Under the pieces are notes generated by a model. It saw nothing but the letters and a program-made list of their open reading frames with translations. It ran no database searches and was not told the DNA's origin. This document shows positions 34,521-44,673 of a stretch of DNA of 64,000 nucleotides, in pieces (position 1 is the stretch's first letter; every line of letters begins with the position of its first letter). The stretch is from Reyranella sp. (lineage in GTDB: Bacteria > Pseudomonadota > Alphaproteobacteria > Reyranellales > Reyranellaceae). The translations under genes and the position numbers were made by a program. Location: positions 1 through 64,000 of the forward strand of contig NZ_SCUT01000061.1 in assembly GCF_004297265.1 (NCBI RefSeq), read 5' to 3'.

Positions 34521-35806
34521 GGGCCGCCTCGGGCGCAGGCGCGATCCAGCGCCTCGGCGAACAGGCGCGTCGACTCGCGTGCCGAATAGCCCTCGAAGAC
34601 GCTGCGGTCCACGGAAGCCGCGTCATGGGCCGGCCGCTCGATAAAGGCCCGAAGCGAAGTGGCCACGGCGTCGGCCGACGGCAATGCACTCTCGGTCAGG
34701 GTCAGGACCTCCCCGACATGGGCAGACCGGATCATCGCGACCGCCGTGCTGTCGCGGTGGAGCAAGGCGAAGACCGGGCGTTCCGACAGCATCGCCTGGA
34801 AGACCTTCGATGGCGTGTAGTGCGCCTCGGTCGATCCCAGCACCAGCACGGCACTGCTGTGCATGAGATGGTTCAGCGTATCGACATAGCCGATGCGATG
34901 GGGATGCTCGTCCACCATTTCCTCGACCCCGGCCGCGCGCGCATGCGGCAGCACGCGATGGCCCAGCGGATCGTCGGGCGAACTGCCGGTGCCGATGAAA
35001 TGGACGGCAAGCCTCCCGGCAACCTGCGGCGCCTGCTCGCGCAAGGTGCGCAGTCCGGCCAGGAACGCGTCGAGCACGACGAAGCCGGCCGGCAGCAGCG
35101 CACCGGCATAGATCATGTGGAAGCGGCCGTCCGCGGGATCGAACAGGAAGGGCGCCCGCCCGAGGCTGCGCACCAGCGCATAGTCCTCCGGCGCGGTCCC
35201 CATCGGCATGTAGGCCAGCACCGTTTGCGACGCGACCCCGGGATTGCGCTCCAGCATGCCGGCCACGTAACCCGGCGCCATGCCGGTGATCAGTGCCGCA
35301 TCGCGTACCGACCAGGGCTCGAGGATCTCGGCCAGCTTGTTCGAAGCCCAGGCGCGGCAGAAGGGCTTCTCGTTGCCCGTCCAGCGATTGACCCATGGAT
35401 CCTGATAATCGATGCCGAACGGCAGGCCGTGGCGGATATGCAGGAGGCGCCCGACCGGCGCGAGGAAGTTGGACGGGATCGTCACCATGACGAAATCGAT
35501 CTCGCGGGCCTTCGCCATCTTGGCGAGCACACGATAGCAGCCCCAGAAGGAACGGATGCCGATATCGCCGACCAGTCGCACGGGGCGCGTCGACAGGGTC
35601 TTCGCGCGGATCACCTTGAGACCCGGGGCCACCAGCCGCTCGAGGTCCGGATCGGGTCGCTCCTCGTATTCCGCCGGGTCACCCGTCACGACGACCGGCT
35701 CCCAGCCGAACTCCGGCAGATAGCGCGACCACAGACGCGCCCTTTGCGCGCCCACGAGATTGCTCGGCGGGAAATGTCCGCTGACCAGGGCGAGACGACG
35801 TGTCAC
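34517..35806 (-). CDS. Putative glycosyltransferase, GT-B fold
   Basis: The protein has 429 residues from GTG 35806. It opens with LALVSGHFPPSNLVGAQRARLWSRYL (read in parts), the FPP...GAxR form of the GT4 N-terminal loop. It continues with FVMVTIPSNFLAPVGRLLHIRHGLPFGIDYQDPW. The donor half has YAGALLPAGFVVLDAFLAGL and LVLGSTEAHYTPSKVFQAMLSERPVFALL. In place of a standard EX7E motif it has TEAHYTPSKVFQ, as in distant GT4 members. It sits in the overlapping glycosyltransferase series, which supports the assignment. Substrate unknown. Confidence 0.78.
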   Translation of the reverse strand: MTRRLALVSGHFPPSNLVGAQRARLWSRYLPEFGWEPVVVTGDPAEYEERPDPDLERLVAPGLKVIRAKTLSTRPVRLVGDIGIRSFWGCYRVLAKMAKAREIDFVMVTIPSNFLAPVGRLLHIRHGLPFGIDYQDPWVNRWTGNEKPFCRAWASNKLAEILEPWSVRDAALITGMAPGYVAGMLERNPGVASQTVLAYMPMGTAPEDYALVRSLGRAPFLFDPADGRFHMIYAGALLPAGFVVLDAFLAGLRTLREQAPQVAGRLAVHFIGTGSSPDDPLGHRVLPHARAAGVEEMVDEHPHRIGYVDTLNHLMHSSAVLVLGSTEAHYTPSKVFQAMLSERPVFALLHRDSTAVAMIRSAHVGEVLTLTESALPSADAVATSLRAFIERPAHDAASVDRSVFEGYSARESTRLFAEALDRACARGGP

Positions 35807-35816
35807 GGGAAACGAG

Positions 35817-36866
35817 TCATGACCGCGCCAGACGGGCGCGCACCTTGGAATAGAGGTCGATGTAGCGCGTCACCACGGCATCGGCCGAAAAGTGATCGAC
35901 GGCGCGACGGCGGCATTCCGCGCGGTCGAGTGTGCCCACGCCCTCTACCGCCTCGCAGCCTTCCTCGATGGACCGGATCAGGAACCCGTCGACGCCGGGG
36001 CGAACGATTTCCGGCAGAGCGCCGCGTGGGCACGAAATCACCGGCGCGCCGCAGGCCAGCGATTCGGCGAACACAATGCCGAAGGGCTCGTCCCACTGGA
36101 TCGGAACGACCATGGCCCGCGCGCCGCCCAGCAGGGCGTTCTTCTGCACATCGTCGACCGGCCCGACATATTCGATGCCCCCTTTGCCGATCTCCGGCTC
36201 GATCTTCTCCCGCCAGAACCGGCCTTCCGGATCGTCCCGCTCCGAATGGTTGCCGGCGATGATCAGCCGGCGGCCGGTGCGCCGCGCGATCTCGATCGCC
36301 CAATGCGCGCCCTTGATCTCCTCGACCCGGCTCAGGAAGACCAGCGGCGCATCGTCGGGAACGGATGGCCCGAGCGTCAGGCCTTCCGTATCCGCGAAGT
36401 TGGGGATGCCGTGCCACTCGCCACCCGCCGGCCGGCCACGGCGCGCAATGTAGTCGCTGCAGCCGGTGAAGGTCAGGCGTCCGGGTGCCGCCAGCCGGAC
36501 GGCGAGGCCGACGGTGCGGTGCGTCGGCTCGCGCTGGAATGACATGATGAGTGGAATGCGGCCGCGCAGATGCGGCAGCAGATAGGCGATGCGCGAGAAG
36601 CTGTGCACGACGTCGGGCCTGTAGGCCCGCACCGCCCGGGCGAGGGCGAGCGTGTTCAGCACGGTGTCACGCCTCGACAGCGAACTCGACCCCGGCCAGG
36701 GGAAGAACCCGTCGTTGGGACATTCCGACCCCGGTCGCGCCACCAGCGCGACCGTGTGGCCCGCGGCCCGCAGCCGGCGAACCAGCACGTCCACGATGCG
36801 CTCGATCCCGCCATAGAGACGCGGCGGGACCTCGATCTCCGGATCGGCCGTCAGCAGCAGGCGCAT
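35817..36866 (-). CDS. GT4 family glycosyltransferase
   Basis: The protein has 349 residues from ATG 36866, which shares its first base with the upstream stop (TGATG). It has VPPRLYGGIERIVDVLVRRLRAAGH at the acceptor side, SFSRIAYLLPHL, FLSRVEEIKGAHWAIEIA, LIIAGNHSE, and the donor site DEPFGIVFAESLACGAPVIS. The PRLYGGIERI and VEEIKGAHWAI patterns are typical of a well-populated GT4 group. It acts in the cytoplasm on the growing glycan. Confidence 0.89.
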   Translation of the reverse strand: MRLLLTADPEIEVPPRLYGGIERIVDVLVRRLRAAGHTVALVARPGSECPNDGFFPWPGSSSLSRRDTVLNTLALARAVRAYRPDVVHSFSRIAYLLPHLRGRIPLIMSFQREPTHRTVGLAVRLAAPGRLTFTGCSDYIARRGRPAGGEWHGIPNFADTEGLTLGPSVPDDAPLVFLSRVEEIKGAHWAIEIARRTGRRLIIAGNHSERDDPEGRFWREKIEPEIGKGGIEYVGPVDDVQKNALLGGARAMVVPIQWDEPFGIVFAESLACGAPVISCPRGALPEIVRPGVDGFLIRSIEEGCEAVEGVGTLDRAECRRRAVDHFSADAVVTRYIDLYSKVRARLARS

Positions 36867-38116
36867 CAGGATCCGGCCTCCCGTCGCGCGAAGGCGGCAG
36901 CCACCGATTGTAGCAGCACGTCCTGCTCCCTCTCCCAGTTGTAGCGTTCACGGCCGAGACGCCACGCGCTTGCCGAAGCCTCGGCGAGGACGGGCGGCGA
37001 GGCAAGCGCGTCGAGCGTCGCGGCCAGACCCGCCGGATCGGCCAGGGCGCACAGCCTGGCCGCCGGTCCGAGATCGGTCGCCAGCAGCTTCTGGCCCGGC
37101 GTATCGCTCAGGATCACCGGCACACCGGCCAGCATGTAGGTGAAGATCTTGTTCGTAAGGCAGATGCGACGATTCTCGCTGATCTCGGTTTCAAGCGACA
37201 GGCCGACATCGTAGTCGGCAGCCAGCCTGACCATCTCGCCCGGCGGAGCCATCGGCAGCAATCTCACCCTGTCGGCCAGGCCGAGCGAGGCGGCCAACGC
37301 CAGCAATGAATCGCCATGGCCCCAGCGGTTGCTGCCTCTGATGTCGAGCGTGACACGCGCTTGCGTGCGGGTCATCGCCTGGATGAACGCCTGGAGGCCG
37401 CGATCGAGGCCGATCGTCTGGGAGAACCAGTAGGCCCGAAGTGTCGGCGTCCCCTTCTGGGACCGAACGGGTCTCGGCTGGAGCGGCGCCATGGACAGCG
37501 GAAAGACGTTCAGCACCGTGACCGGCTCGGCCAGCCCGTAGCGCGCCGCATAGGCCTTGCCGATCAGGGGAGCGGCGGCGGTCATGTGCGAGCACGACGG
37601 CAGGATGGCCTGCTCCACGATCCCGATCATCTTCATCCGGAAAGCGTCGCCCGGCGTCCCGGTGCCTTCGCCGGAATGGAAGTCCTCGGCGTCGAATCCG
37701 AGGAGCGCGCGATGGCGTCGCGCCGCCGCGGCCACGGCCGGCAAGGCCGCAACATAGTGGGCGATGTAGAGGTCGGCCGGCACTTCGGCGGTGCGCCGCA
37801 TGAGTGCCGCAACCGGCGCGCGGGCACTGCGTGCGGCCACGCCGACCGGGACCGACAGGCCGAGGGACACGAGCAGCCGGGCGAGCGCTGCGGCCGCGCG
37901 TGCCACGATCCCTTCGTCCCGCGCGCGCGGCACCCGGATCACCTTCCAGGGAGCCGCCGCCTCGATCTCGTCGTCGGCCTGGCGCAGCGCTTCGTTGTAG
38001 TCGCAGACGATCGCGGTGACGTCGTAGCCCGCGCCATGCAGCGCGTCCGCTTCCTTCAATACCCGCGGATTCGAGGCGAGATTGCCGGGACTGACGATGC
38101 AAACCGTGCGGCGCAT
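36866..38116 (-). CDS. GT4-like glycosyltransferase
   Basis: The start is ATG 38116 (416 residues); the open frame upstream of it lies in the ABC transporter gene. It starts RRTVCIVSPGNLASNPRVLKEA, an SNPRVxKEA-type opening frequent in GT4 enzymes. It has ADLYIAHYVAALPAVAAAA, LLGFDAEDFHSGE, AYWFSQTIGLDRGLQAFIQA, DVGLSLETEISENRRICLTNKIFTYM (read in parts) and GVPVILSDTPGQ. The L-TNKIF-YMLAGVP pattern marks the nucleotide-sugar side. The gene is the first glycosyltransferase after the ABC exporter pair. Confidence 0.83.
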   Translation of the reverse strand: MRRTVCIVSPGNLASNPRVLKEADALHGAGYDVTAIVCDYNEALRQADDEIEAAAPWKVIRVPRARDEGIVARAAAALARLLVSLGLSVPVGVAARSARAPVAALMRRTAEVPADLYIAHYVAALPAVAAAARRHRALLGFDAEDFHSGEGTGTPGDAFRMKMIGIVEQAILPSCSHMTAAAPLIGKAYAARYGLAEPVTVLNVFPLSMAPLQPRPVRSQKGTPTLRAYWFSQTIGLDRGLQAFIQAMTRTQARVTLDIRGSNRWGHGDSLLALAASLGLADRVRLLPMAPPGEMVRLAADYDVGLSLETEISENRRICLTNKIFTYMLAGVPVILSDTPGQKLLATDLGPAARLCALADPAGLAATLDALASPPVLAEASASAWRLGRERYNWEREQDVLLQSVAAAFARREAGS

Positions 38117-38126
38117 GGTTCGGCGG

Positions 38127-39413
38127 TCAGGCCGGCTCCGGCGATCTGGAGTCGATGCGCAAGGGCGACGCGAGCTGCATGGCGAGGACCCCGTTGCCGA
38201 GGCTTTGCTTGAAGTCGTAGGCGATGCCGCCCGGGCTCGACGCGGCGACCCGGAACGGGATCGCGTTGGCGACGGCGTGATCGACGACGATGGTGAGCGA
38301 GTTCGTGGAGATGTCGAAGCTGTAGTCACCCGACGCCAGGAAAAGCGGCTGGAGGCTCAGCGTGCAGACATGGCGCCCCTGGCTCGGCAGCGGGGTCTGC
38401 GAGAAGATGCTGGACGAATAGAAGCCCACCGGAAGGTTGTTGGCGTCACGGAGGTGCAGCTCGAGCCCCAGGCCGGGCATGTTGGCCGTCTCGACCTCGA
38501 TCCGGAGATTGAACGGTGTTCCCGGCTCGTAGGTATCCGTCGGCATCCCCTGCGCATCGAGCAGGTCGGCGGAGATGATCGCGGAGTGATGGCCGCGTCC
38601 CCAGTCTCGCGACACCTTGCCCTTGCTGAGCGACGCCGAATAGTGGGCGATCGCGTTCTCGATCGGACCGTCGAAGATGAGCCGGCCGCCCTTCAGCACA
38701 ATGCCGCGCCGGGTGAGCGCCGCCACCGCCGCGAGATTATGGCTGACGAACAGGACGGTCCGTCCTGCACTCGCAACCGCCGACATACGGTCGAGGCAGC
38801 GCTTCTGGAATTCCGCATCGCCGACCGCCAGCACCTCGTCGACGAACAGGATCTCTGTCTCCAGGTGGGCCGCCACCGAGAAGGCCAGCCGCGCATACAT
38901 CCCGACCGAGTAGCGCTTGACCGGCGTGTCGATGAACTTCTCGACGCCGGAAAAATCGACGATCTCGTCGAACCGTGCCAGCACCTCCTGGCGCGTCATG
39001 CCGAGAATGGCGCCGTTCAGGAAGATGTTCTCTCGACCCGTGAGTTCCTGGTGGAAGCCGGTACCCACCTCGAGCAGGCTGGCGACCCTGCCGTTCAGCT
39101 CGACCCTGCCCAGCGTCGGCTCGAGGATGCGCGACAGGATCTTGAGCAGCGTCGTCTTGCCAGCACCATTGTGGCCGATGATGCTGACCACCTCGCCGCG
39201 CCGGATCTCGAAATCGACGTCGCGCAGCGCCCAGAATTCCTCGACCTCGTCGCCCTCGACGACGGCACGGCCGCGCAGCATGTCGACCGCGCGGCGCGCC
39301 ATGCCGCGGGCGCTGCGCACCAGCGCCTCGCCAAGGATGGCCGAATACTCGACCTGGTGCCCGATGACGAACTTCTTGCCGAGCTTCTCGGCGCGGATGA
39401 CGACGTCGGACAT
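38127..39413 (-). CDS. wzt: Polysaccharide ABC transporter ATP-binding protein with C-terminal substrate-binding domain (Wzt-like)
   Basis: The start is ATG 39413 (428 residues), 2 nt after the permease stop. The nucleotide-binding domain has Walker A GHNGAGKTT (80-88), signature YSVGMYARL (168-176) and Walker B ILFVDEVLAVGD. It also has the extended loop before Walker A (EYSAILGEALVRSARG...) typical of O-antigen/teichoic acid exporters. Residues ~250-428 form a beta-rich C-terminal domain, as in E. coli O9a Wzt, where it recognises the capped end of the glycan. It works with the Wzm-like permease encoded just upstream to flip lipid-linked glycan across the inner membrane. Confidence 0.94.
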   Translation of the reverse strand: MSDVVIRAEKLGKKFVIGHQVEYSAILGEALVRSARGMARRAVDMLRGRAVVEGDEVEEFWALRDVDFEIRRGEVVSIIGHNGAGKTTLLKILSRILEPTLGRVELNGRVASLLEVGTGFHQELTGRENIFLNGAILGMTRQEVLARFDEIVDFSGVEKFIDTPVKRYSVGMYARLAFSVAAHLETEILFVDEVLAVGDAEFQKRCLDRMSAVASAGRTVLFVSHNLAAVAALTRRGIVLKGGRLIFDGPIENAIAHYSASLSKGKVSRDWGRGHHSAIISADLLDAQGMPTDTYEPGTPFNLRIEVETANMPGLGLELHLRDANNLPVGFYSSSIFSQTPLPSQGRHVCTLSLQPLFLASGDYSFDISTNSLTIVVDHAVANAIPFRVAASSPGGIAYDFKQSLGNGVLAMQLASPLRIDSRSPEPA

Positions 39414-39415
39414 GC

Positions 39416-40258
39416 TCAGATCAGGTCGGCGAAGCCGCGCTCGGTGCGGCGGAACGTGTGGATGCCGAGCCAAAGCATGCCGGCAGCGACGAGCATGCTG
39501 ACCGCGAAACCCGGCAGGTAGAGCGGACTGTCGCCGCCCAGGATGGCCCAGCGGAAACCATCGATCACGCCCACGATCGGGTTCACGCTGTAGAGCAGCT
39601 GCCATTCCGGCGGTACGACCTTGGTGGAAAAGCCGACCGGGGAAACGTAGAGACCGACCTGGATGACGAACGGGATGATGAAGCGGAAGTCACGGTACTT
39701 CACGATCATCGCGGCCGCCCACAGCGCCGGTCCGATGGCCACCAGCACCGCCAGCACGACGAAGACCGGCAGCAGCAGGATGTGCCAGTCCGGCACGACA
39801 CCGTACCACGCCATGACTCCGATCAGGATGAGCAGGCTCACGCCGAAGTCCACGAGGGCCACCATCACGGTCGCGAAGGGAATGATGATGCGCGGGAAAT
39901 AGACCTTGCTGACGAGTTGCGAGTTCGTGATGACGCTGTTCGACGCGTCGCTCAGGATCGACGAAGCGAGAGTCCATGGCAGCAGGCCGGCGAAGACCAG
40001 CACCGCATAAGGCGCGTCGCCTTCGGTCGGCAGCCTGGCAAGCTTGCCGAACACGATCGTGAAGACGACCATGGTCACAAACGGCCGGACGAAGGCCCAG
40101 GCCAGGCCGATCACCGTCTGCTTGTAGCGCACCGCGACGTCGCGCCAGGCAAGGATGAAAAAGAGTTCGCGGTATCGCCAGATGTCGGCCCAGTACTGCC
40201 GGTCGGCACGTCCGGCCTCGAGGATGAGCCGCTGCGAAGGGCGATCACTGACTATCAT
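39416..40258 (-). CDS. wzm: Polysaccharide ABC transporter permease (Wzm-like, ABC-2 type)
   Basis: This 280-residue membrane protein has about six helices. It starts with an amphipathic N-terminal segment (YWADIWRYRELFFILAWRDVAVRYK) characteristic of the ABC-2 O-antigen permeases. Further marks are GLAWAFVRPFVTMVVFTIVFGKLA, PYAVLVFAGLLPW, and near the end NPIVGVIDGFRWAILG. It forms the transmembrane channel for the Wzt-like ATPase. Its ATG overlaps the stop of the upstream glycosyltransferase by 4 nt. Confidence 0.94.
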   Translation of the reverse strand: MIVSDRPSQRLILEAGRADRQYWADIWRYRELFFILAWRDVAVRYKQTVIGLAWAFVRPFVTMVVFTIVFGKLARLPTEGDAPYAVLVFAGLLPWTLASSILSDASNSVITNSQLVSKVYFPRIIIPFATVMVALVDFGVSLLILIGVMAWYGVVPDWHILLLPVFVVLAVLVAIGPALWAAAMIVKYRDFRFIIPFVIQVGLYVSPVGFSTKVVPPEWQLLYSVNPIVGVIDGFRWAILGGDSPLYLPGFAVSMLVAAGMLWLGIHTFRRTERGFADLI

Positions 40259-41355
40259 AGGCCGGAACTCATACGACGCGGCTGGGCCATCAGGCGAGCA
40301 TAGAGTGCGCGCGCAGCGGCGACAAAATGCGACCGCCGATAGGGTTCGACGGCCGCCGGATCGGCCTTGCCCCTCTCCAATTGCTGCTCGATCGCGGCGG
40401 CCAGCGCCGCGCGGTCGGCGGGATCGACGATCACACCGACACGCTCGTCGGGAATGGCATCGGCCGTGCCGCCCCCCTTCCCGCCGACGACCCGCAAACC
40501 GCAGGCCGCCGCCTCGAGATAGACGATGCCGAACCCCTCCTCCGTGCTCGGCATCACGAACAGGTCGGCCAGACGGTAGAGGTCCGGCAGTTCCGCATCG
40601 GGCACGAATCCCAGGAAACGCACGGCACCCGGCGCCAGTTCGGCGGCGACCGCTTCGAGACGCTGCCTGTCATCGCCGTCGCCCGCCACGACATGGACGA
40701 GATCGGGGAATTTCCTGCGCAAACCCGCGAGGACGGAGAAGACCGGCTCGTGGCCCTTGTAGCGCTCGTTCGAGGCGAGCCGCCCGACCGTGAGGAGGAC
40801 GGGGCCTGCGCCGAGCTTCAGACGGTCGCGCAACGCGGCGGGCGCCGGCCCCGGCGTGAAAACATCTTGCACCGTATCCGGCAGAACGCGCACGCGTTCC
40901 GGCGGCAGGTCGACCCGGGCGAGCAGAATACGACGCGTCTCGCGGCTGACCGTGCTCACGAGATCGGCGTTCCGGATCAGGCACTGCACGAGACCTCGGA
41001 GGTCCTGCCAGACATCGGTGCCATGCGCCTGCACCCAGTAACGCGCGCCGAACAGCCGGGCGAGCAGGAAGCCCAGCGGCGCCATGAAGACGTGACCGCA
41101 GAATACGGTGTCGATGGGCCGGAAGCGCCACGCCGCGACGATCGCCGCCAGCGAATAGCCGAGCCGGCCGAAGATCGGCGGCTTCTGACGCACGCCGGGA
41201 GGAAGCGCCATCCCACGGGCGTCGCCGTGGCGCGGCAGGACAAGGATCTCCGTATCACCGTCGGCCAGCGCGTCGAACAGATCCTGATTGTAGCGTGCGA
41301 TGCCGCCGCGCGCGCCGTAGCAGTCGCCGACGAGAGCGAGGATGCGAGTCCCCAT
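40255..41355 (-). CDS. GT4 family glycosyltransferase
   Basis: The protein has 366 residues from ATG 41355. It has ALVGDCYGARGGIARYNQDLFDAL, the GGIARYN loop of GT4 enzymes. It continues with YWVQAHGTDVWQD, DLVSTVSRETRRILL, LLTVGRLASNERYKGHEPVFSVL, VVAGDGDDRQRLEAVAAEL, DLFVMPSTEEGFGIVYLEAAACG and the terminal pattern VGVIVDPADRAALAAAI. EEGFGIVYLEA is a clean EX7E donor motif. It is 8 bp downstream of the asparagine synthase-like gene and coupled to the permease gene. Confidence 0.9.
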   Translation of the reverse strand: MGTRILALVGDCYGARGGIARYNQDLFDALADGDTEILVLPRHGDARGMALPPGVRQKPPIFGRLGYSLAAIVAAWRFRPIDTVFCGHVFMAPLGFLLARLFGARYWVQAHGTDVWQDLRGLVQCLIRNADLVSTVSRETRRILLARVDLPPERVRVLPDTVQDVFTPGPAPAALRDRLKLGAGPVLLTVGRLASNERYKGHEPVFSVLAGLRRKFPDLVHVVAGDGDDRQRLEAVAAELAPGAVRFLGFVPDAELPDLYRLADLFVMPSTEEGFGIVYLEAAACGLRVVGGKGGGTADAIPDERVGVIVDPADRAALAAAIEQQLERGKADPAAVEPYRRSHFVAAARALYARLMAQPRRMSSGL

Positions 41356-41363
41356 TGCGTCGC

Positions 41364-43199
<1,836 letters not shown>

Positions 43200-43214
43200 G
43201 ATCCGGCCCGGAAC

Positions 43215-44558
43215 CTAGCGCGCGCCGGTGCCGCGGAACACCACCGCGAAGGTCCTGAGGACGATTACCATGTCGAGCCACAGCGAGCAGTGCTTCAGGT
43301 AGTAGAGGTCGTACTCGAGTTTCGAGCGCATCGCGTCGGCTTCGTGGGCATAGCCCTGGTTGATCTGCGCCCAGCCGGTGACACCCGGCCGCACGATGCC
43401 GCGCAGCGCGAAGTGCTCGATGTCGCGGACATAGCCCTTTTCCAGAGAGGCCGCCTCGGGCCGCGGGCCGACCCAGCTCATGTCGCCCTTCAGGATGTTG
43501 AAGAGCTGCGGCAGCTCGTCGAGCCGGCAGCGCCTCAAGAAGTGGCCGCTTCGCGTGATGCGGGGGTCGGATGAGGTCGTGAAGCTGGGGCCCGGCACCC
43601 CGACGAACATCGTGCGGAACTTGATCATCCGGAAGGCGCGACCGCGCCGGCCGATGCGGGTCTGCAGGAAGAACACCGGCCCCGGACTGTCGAGCCGGAC
43701 GATCAGCGCCACGACCGCGATGATCGGAAGCAGCAGCGGCAGAAAGAGAACGGTCAAAGTCCATTCGAGGGCTCGCCGGACGACGAGGTACTGGCGCGAC
43801 GGCAGCAGCGATCCGAATTCATTGGGCGACAGGCCGCTGAGCGGCGTGCGGCCGGTCATGTTCTCCACGACATAGCGCCGGTCGAGTACCGGCACGCCCG
43901 CGATGGCCGCATCGGCAAGGGCGGCGAGCTGGCCCTCTCCAAGGTCACGGCTGAGATCGGCCACGATCGCATCGACTCTCAGGCGCCGCTGGCGCACATC
44001 GCCGAAATCGAGCCAGCGGCAGGTCGGAAGCTGCGGCAGCGAGGCGATCGCCGAATGAGGCGTCACGGCGTAGTTGCGGACGAGGTAACGCCCGCGAAGC
44101 TGTGCGATCACTGCCATCCAGAGCATGGTGAGAAACCCGCTGCCGAAAAGCTGGACGCGCGAATAGTCGAGACGCAGCAACAGGAGGATGGCGGCGATCA
44201 GGGCGTAGGTGATCACTGCCACCGGCGCGACCTGTGCCGCATTGAGCCCGGCCCCCGGAAATGCGTCCAGCCGACGGCCGCAGTACCAGACGATCGCGTA
44301 GGCGACGGCGGTGGTGACGATGGTGAGCTCGGACGCGTCGAACGGGCCGACGAACGGCTCGTCGGTCGCATAGAGCGGGATCGGCAGCACGACGCAGAAC
44401 AGGAAGCCGAGCACGGCATCGACCCAGGTTTCGATGAAACGCTGGGGCGCCGACCGCATGCGCGGCATACCGGACGTCCGTTGTTCCGCGGATGACTCCT
44501 CTACCTCAGCCGTGATGGCTCTCGGCACGCCGTCTCCCCATGTGGCATCATCGGCCAT
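43215..44558 (-). CDS. Polyprenyl-phosphate sugar phosphotransferase (bacterial sugar transferase family)
   Basis: The protein has 447 residues from ATG 44558. After four predicted N-terminal membrane helices comes the PglC-like catalytic domain: a re-entrant helix (LEWTLTVLFLPLLLPI), DSPGPVFFLQTRIGRRGRAF, MIKFRTM, DPRITRSGHFLRRCRLDELPQL and MSWVGPRPE, with PGVTGWAQINQGYAHE near the end. These enzymes transfer a sugar-1-phosphate to undecaprenyl phosphate and so start the lipid-linked repeat. The N-terminal layout matches WcaJ/WbaP-type long forms. It is upstream of the asparagine synthase-like gene, 15 bp apart. The sugar is unknown. Confidence 0.92.
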   Translation of the reverse strand: MADDATWGDGVPRAITAEVEESSAEQRTSGMPRMRSAPQRFIETWVDAVLGFLFCVVLPIPLYATDEPFVGPFDASELTIVTTAVAYAIVWYCGRRLDAFPGAGLNAAQVAPVAVITYALIAAILLLLRLDYSRVQLFGSGFLTMLWMAVIAQLRGRYLVRNYAVTPHSAIASLPQLPTCRWLDFGDVRQRRLRVDAIVADLSRDLGEGQLAALADAAIAGVPVLDRRYVVENMTGRTPLSGLSPNEFGSLLPSRQYLVVRRALEWTLTVLFLPLLLPIIAVVALIVRLDSPGPVFFLQTRIGRRGRAFRMIKFRTMFVGVPGPSFTTSSDPRITRSGHFLRRCRLDELPQLFNILKGDMSWVGPRPEAASLEKGYVRDIEHFALRGIVRPGVTGWAQINQGYAHEADAMRSKLEYDLYYLKHCSLWLDMVIVLRTFAVVFRGTGAR

Positions 44559-44673
44559 TCCCGCAGGACCCGGCCGAACGTCTCCACGCTCATACGCTGC
44601 GCTTCCTCACCCGAACTTCCCGTTCCGGGCATGCCACTGCGGCATACTTGCACCCGCGATGACTATATCGCCA

